64,000 nt of DNA from the NCBI GenBank assembly GCA_016124655.1, contig WGNI01000009.1:62001-126000 (forward strand), given 5' to 3'. Position 1 is the stretch's first letter. Every line of letters starts with the position of its first letter. Position numbers and translations under genes: made by a program. Below, piece by piece: positions 62,811 to 64,000 of this stretch. The notes under the pieces are model-generated. The model did not search any database, was not told the DNA's origin, and saw nothing but the letters and a program-made list of their open reading frames with translations. The DNA is from Alphaproteobacteria bacterium. GTDB taxonomy: Bacteria; Pseudomonadota; Alphaproteobacteria; Caulobacterales; Aquidulcibacteraceae.

Positions 62811-64000
62811 ATGAAATTCACGCTCTCCTGGCTGAAAGACCATCTCGAAACCGACGCTGCGATCGATCAGATCGTCGAGGCGATGACGATGCTCGGGCTT
62901 GAAGTCGAGCACGTCGAAGATCCTTCCGAAAAACTGAAAGCGTTTTCCGTCGCCCGCATCCTCGACGCCCAACCCCATCCAAATGCGGATAAGCTGCGCG
63001 TGTGTCAGGCCGACACCAAGGACGGGCGCAAGGAAATCGTCTGCGGCGCTCCGAATGCGCGCGCGGGCCTCGTCACGGTCTATGCGCCCATCGGCGCTTA
63101 TGTCCCCGGCAGCGGCATCACGCTGGAGGCGCGCCCAGTGCGCGGCGTGGTCTCCAACGGCATGCTGTGCTCCGGCGCCGAATTGGAGCTCGACGCCGAC
63201 GCCGACGGCATCATGGAGCTGAGCGACGATCTCGCCATCGGAATCCCGATCGCCGATGCGCTGGGTCTGTCTGATGCGGTGATCGATTTCGAAGTCACGC
63301 CGAACCGTCCCGATTGGCTGGGCGTGGCCGGCATCGCGCGCGATCTCGCCGCCGCGGGCCTCGGCAAACTGAAAACCAAGGCGATCCTGCCGGTTCCAGG
63401 CCGCTTCGGCTCCGCCATCGACATTTTCACCGACGACGCAAGCGCATGTCCCGTCTTCGCCGGCCGCATGGTGCGCAAGATCAAGAACGGCCCGTCGCCC
63501 GATTGGCTGCAGCGCCGGCTGCGCGCCATCGGCTTGCGCCCGCGCAACATCCTTGTCGATGTCACGAACTATCTCTCCTACGATCGCGCGCGCCCCTTGC
63601 ACGTCTATGACGCCGACAAGATCACCGGCGCCATCCGCGCCCGGCTGGGCCGCGCCGGCGAAAGCTTCAAGGCGCTCGACGGCAAGACCTACGAGGTCAC
63701 GCCGGAGATGTGCGTCATCGCCGATGATGCGCGCGTCCTGGGGCTCGGCGGCGTGATGGGCGGAGAAGAAAGCGGCTGCTCCGACGACACCGTCAACGTG
63801 CTCATCGAAAGCGCCTATTTCGATCCGCTGCGCACCTTTCAAACCGGCCGCGCCACCGGCATCAATTCCGATGCGAAGTATCGCTTCGAACGCGGCGTCG
63901 ATCCGGGCTTTGTCGTTCCCGGTCTCGATCTCGCCACGCGCATGGTGCTGCAGCTGTGCGGCGGCGAAGCCTCCGACATGATCGTCGCCGGCGACATCCC
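62811..64000 (+). CDS. pheT: Phenylalanyl-tRNA synthetase beta subunit, 3' end cut off by the window edge
   Basis: The first 396 codons of Phe[20 protein letters not shown], tRNA-binding EMAP-like domain [20 protein letters not shown], then B3/B4 editing domain [20 protein letters not shown]. The frame runs off the right edge. The ATG at 62811 overlaps a four-codon mini-ORF (ATG AGC AAC CCA TGA). It lies in the same direction as pheS with an extra gene between them. Confidence 0.97.
   Translation, partial: MKFTLSWLKDHLETDAAIDQIVEAMTMLGLEVEHVEDPSEKLKAFSVARILDAQPHPNADKLRVCQADTKDGRKEIVCGAPNARAGLVTVYAPIGAYVPGSGITLEARPVRGVVSNGMLCSGAELELDADADGIMELSDDLAIGIPIADALGLSDAVIDFEVTPNRPDWLGVAGIARDLAAAGLGKLKTKAILPVPGRFGSAIDIFTDDASACPVFAGRMVRKIKNGPSPDWLQRRLRAIGLRPRNILVDVTNYLSYDRARPLHVYDADKITGAIRARLGRAGESFKALDGKTYEVTPEMCVIADDARVLGLGGVMGGEESGCSDDTVNVLIESAYFDPLRTFQTGRATGINSDAKYRFERGVDPGFVVPGLDLATRMVLQLCGGEASDMIVAGDI

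Noticed and set aside
62800-62814. Four-codon mini-ORF overlapping the pheT start as an independent leader peptide
   Set aside because: Too short to support as a gene; kept only as a note on pheT translation.

Overview
The window is GC-rich bacterial chromosome, densely coding on both strands with short intergenic gaps and many GTGA/ATGA stop-start overlaps. The neighbourhood recA-alaS with icd close by, the Mla-type lipid transport operon, QueG, MtgA and the strong GC bias point to an Alphaproteobacterium, most likely in or near Caulobacterales/Hyphomonadaceae. That placement is an inference from gene content and order. No rRNA, tRNA, CRISPR array, insertion sequence or prophage was recognised.

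Layout. 1-5 kb: the 3' part of recA, then alaS and a membrane protein of unknown function. 5-12.5 kb: an acetyltransferase, an exported two-Asp aspartyl protease with a PDZ domain behind a striking double palindromic operator, small proteins, a GST, a sulfotransferase, a HAD-like protein, the decayed tail of a second sulfotransferase, and icd. 12.6-20 kb: a membrane-anchored TIR protein, a TrmJ-type RNA methyltransferase, an alginate-export-type outer membrane protein, a vapBC toxin-antitoxin pair and fmt. 20-28.4 kb: truA, a four-gene Mla-type ABC operon and two tandem paralogous membrane/coiled-coil proteins. 28.4-38.5 kb: an S41-like peptidase, CDF transporter, queG, mtgA, TPR protein, epimerase, a GIY-YIG gene sitting between palindromic repeats, a hydrolase and a two-gene glycosyltransferase operon (GT4, GT9).

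38.5-47 kb: small membrane proteins, a membrane-anchored sulfatase, an exported caspase-like/GH19 fusion protein, infC (which has no conventional start codon) and a GT2. 47-57.5 kb: catabolic genes: three enoyl-CoA hydratases, an ArsR-SRPBCC-YCII-GST operon, an amidohydrolase, an acyl-CoA synthetase, a CMD-family protein, a Rieske oxygenase and a YdeI-like protein, interrupted by a tandem array of 263-bp units built from nested palindromes. 57.5-64 kb: a DUF442 phosphatase-like protein divergent from a YeeE/YedE transporter, then rpmI-rplT-pheS-pheT (pheT runs off the right edge), with REP-like palindromes in several gaps.

The most distinctive content is: (1) the periplasmic caspase-GH19 fusion at 42.1 kb, a plausible protease-controlled wall hydrolase; (2) the TIR-TM protein with duplicated four-cysteine modules; (3) the palindrome family seen both around a stand-alone GIY-YIG nuclease gene and in the 53-kb array; (4) several well-defined operators: twin 15-bp palindromes before the aspartyl protease, octamer repeats at vapB, and a perfect ArsR inverted repeat; and (5) the separation of infC from rpmI-rplT-pheST by 15 kb of accessory genes.
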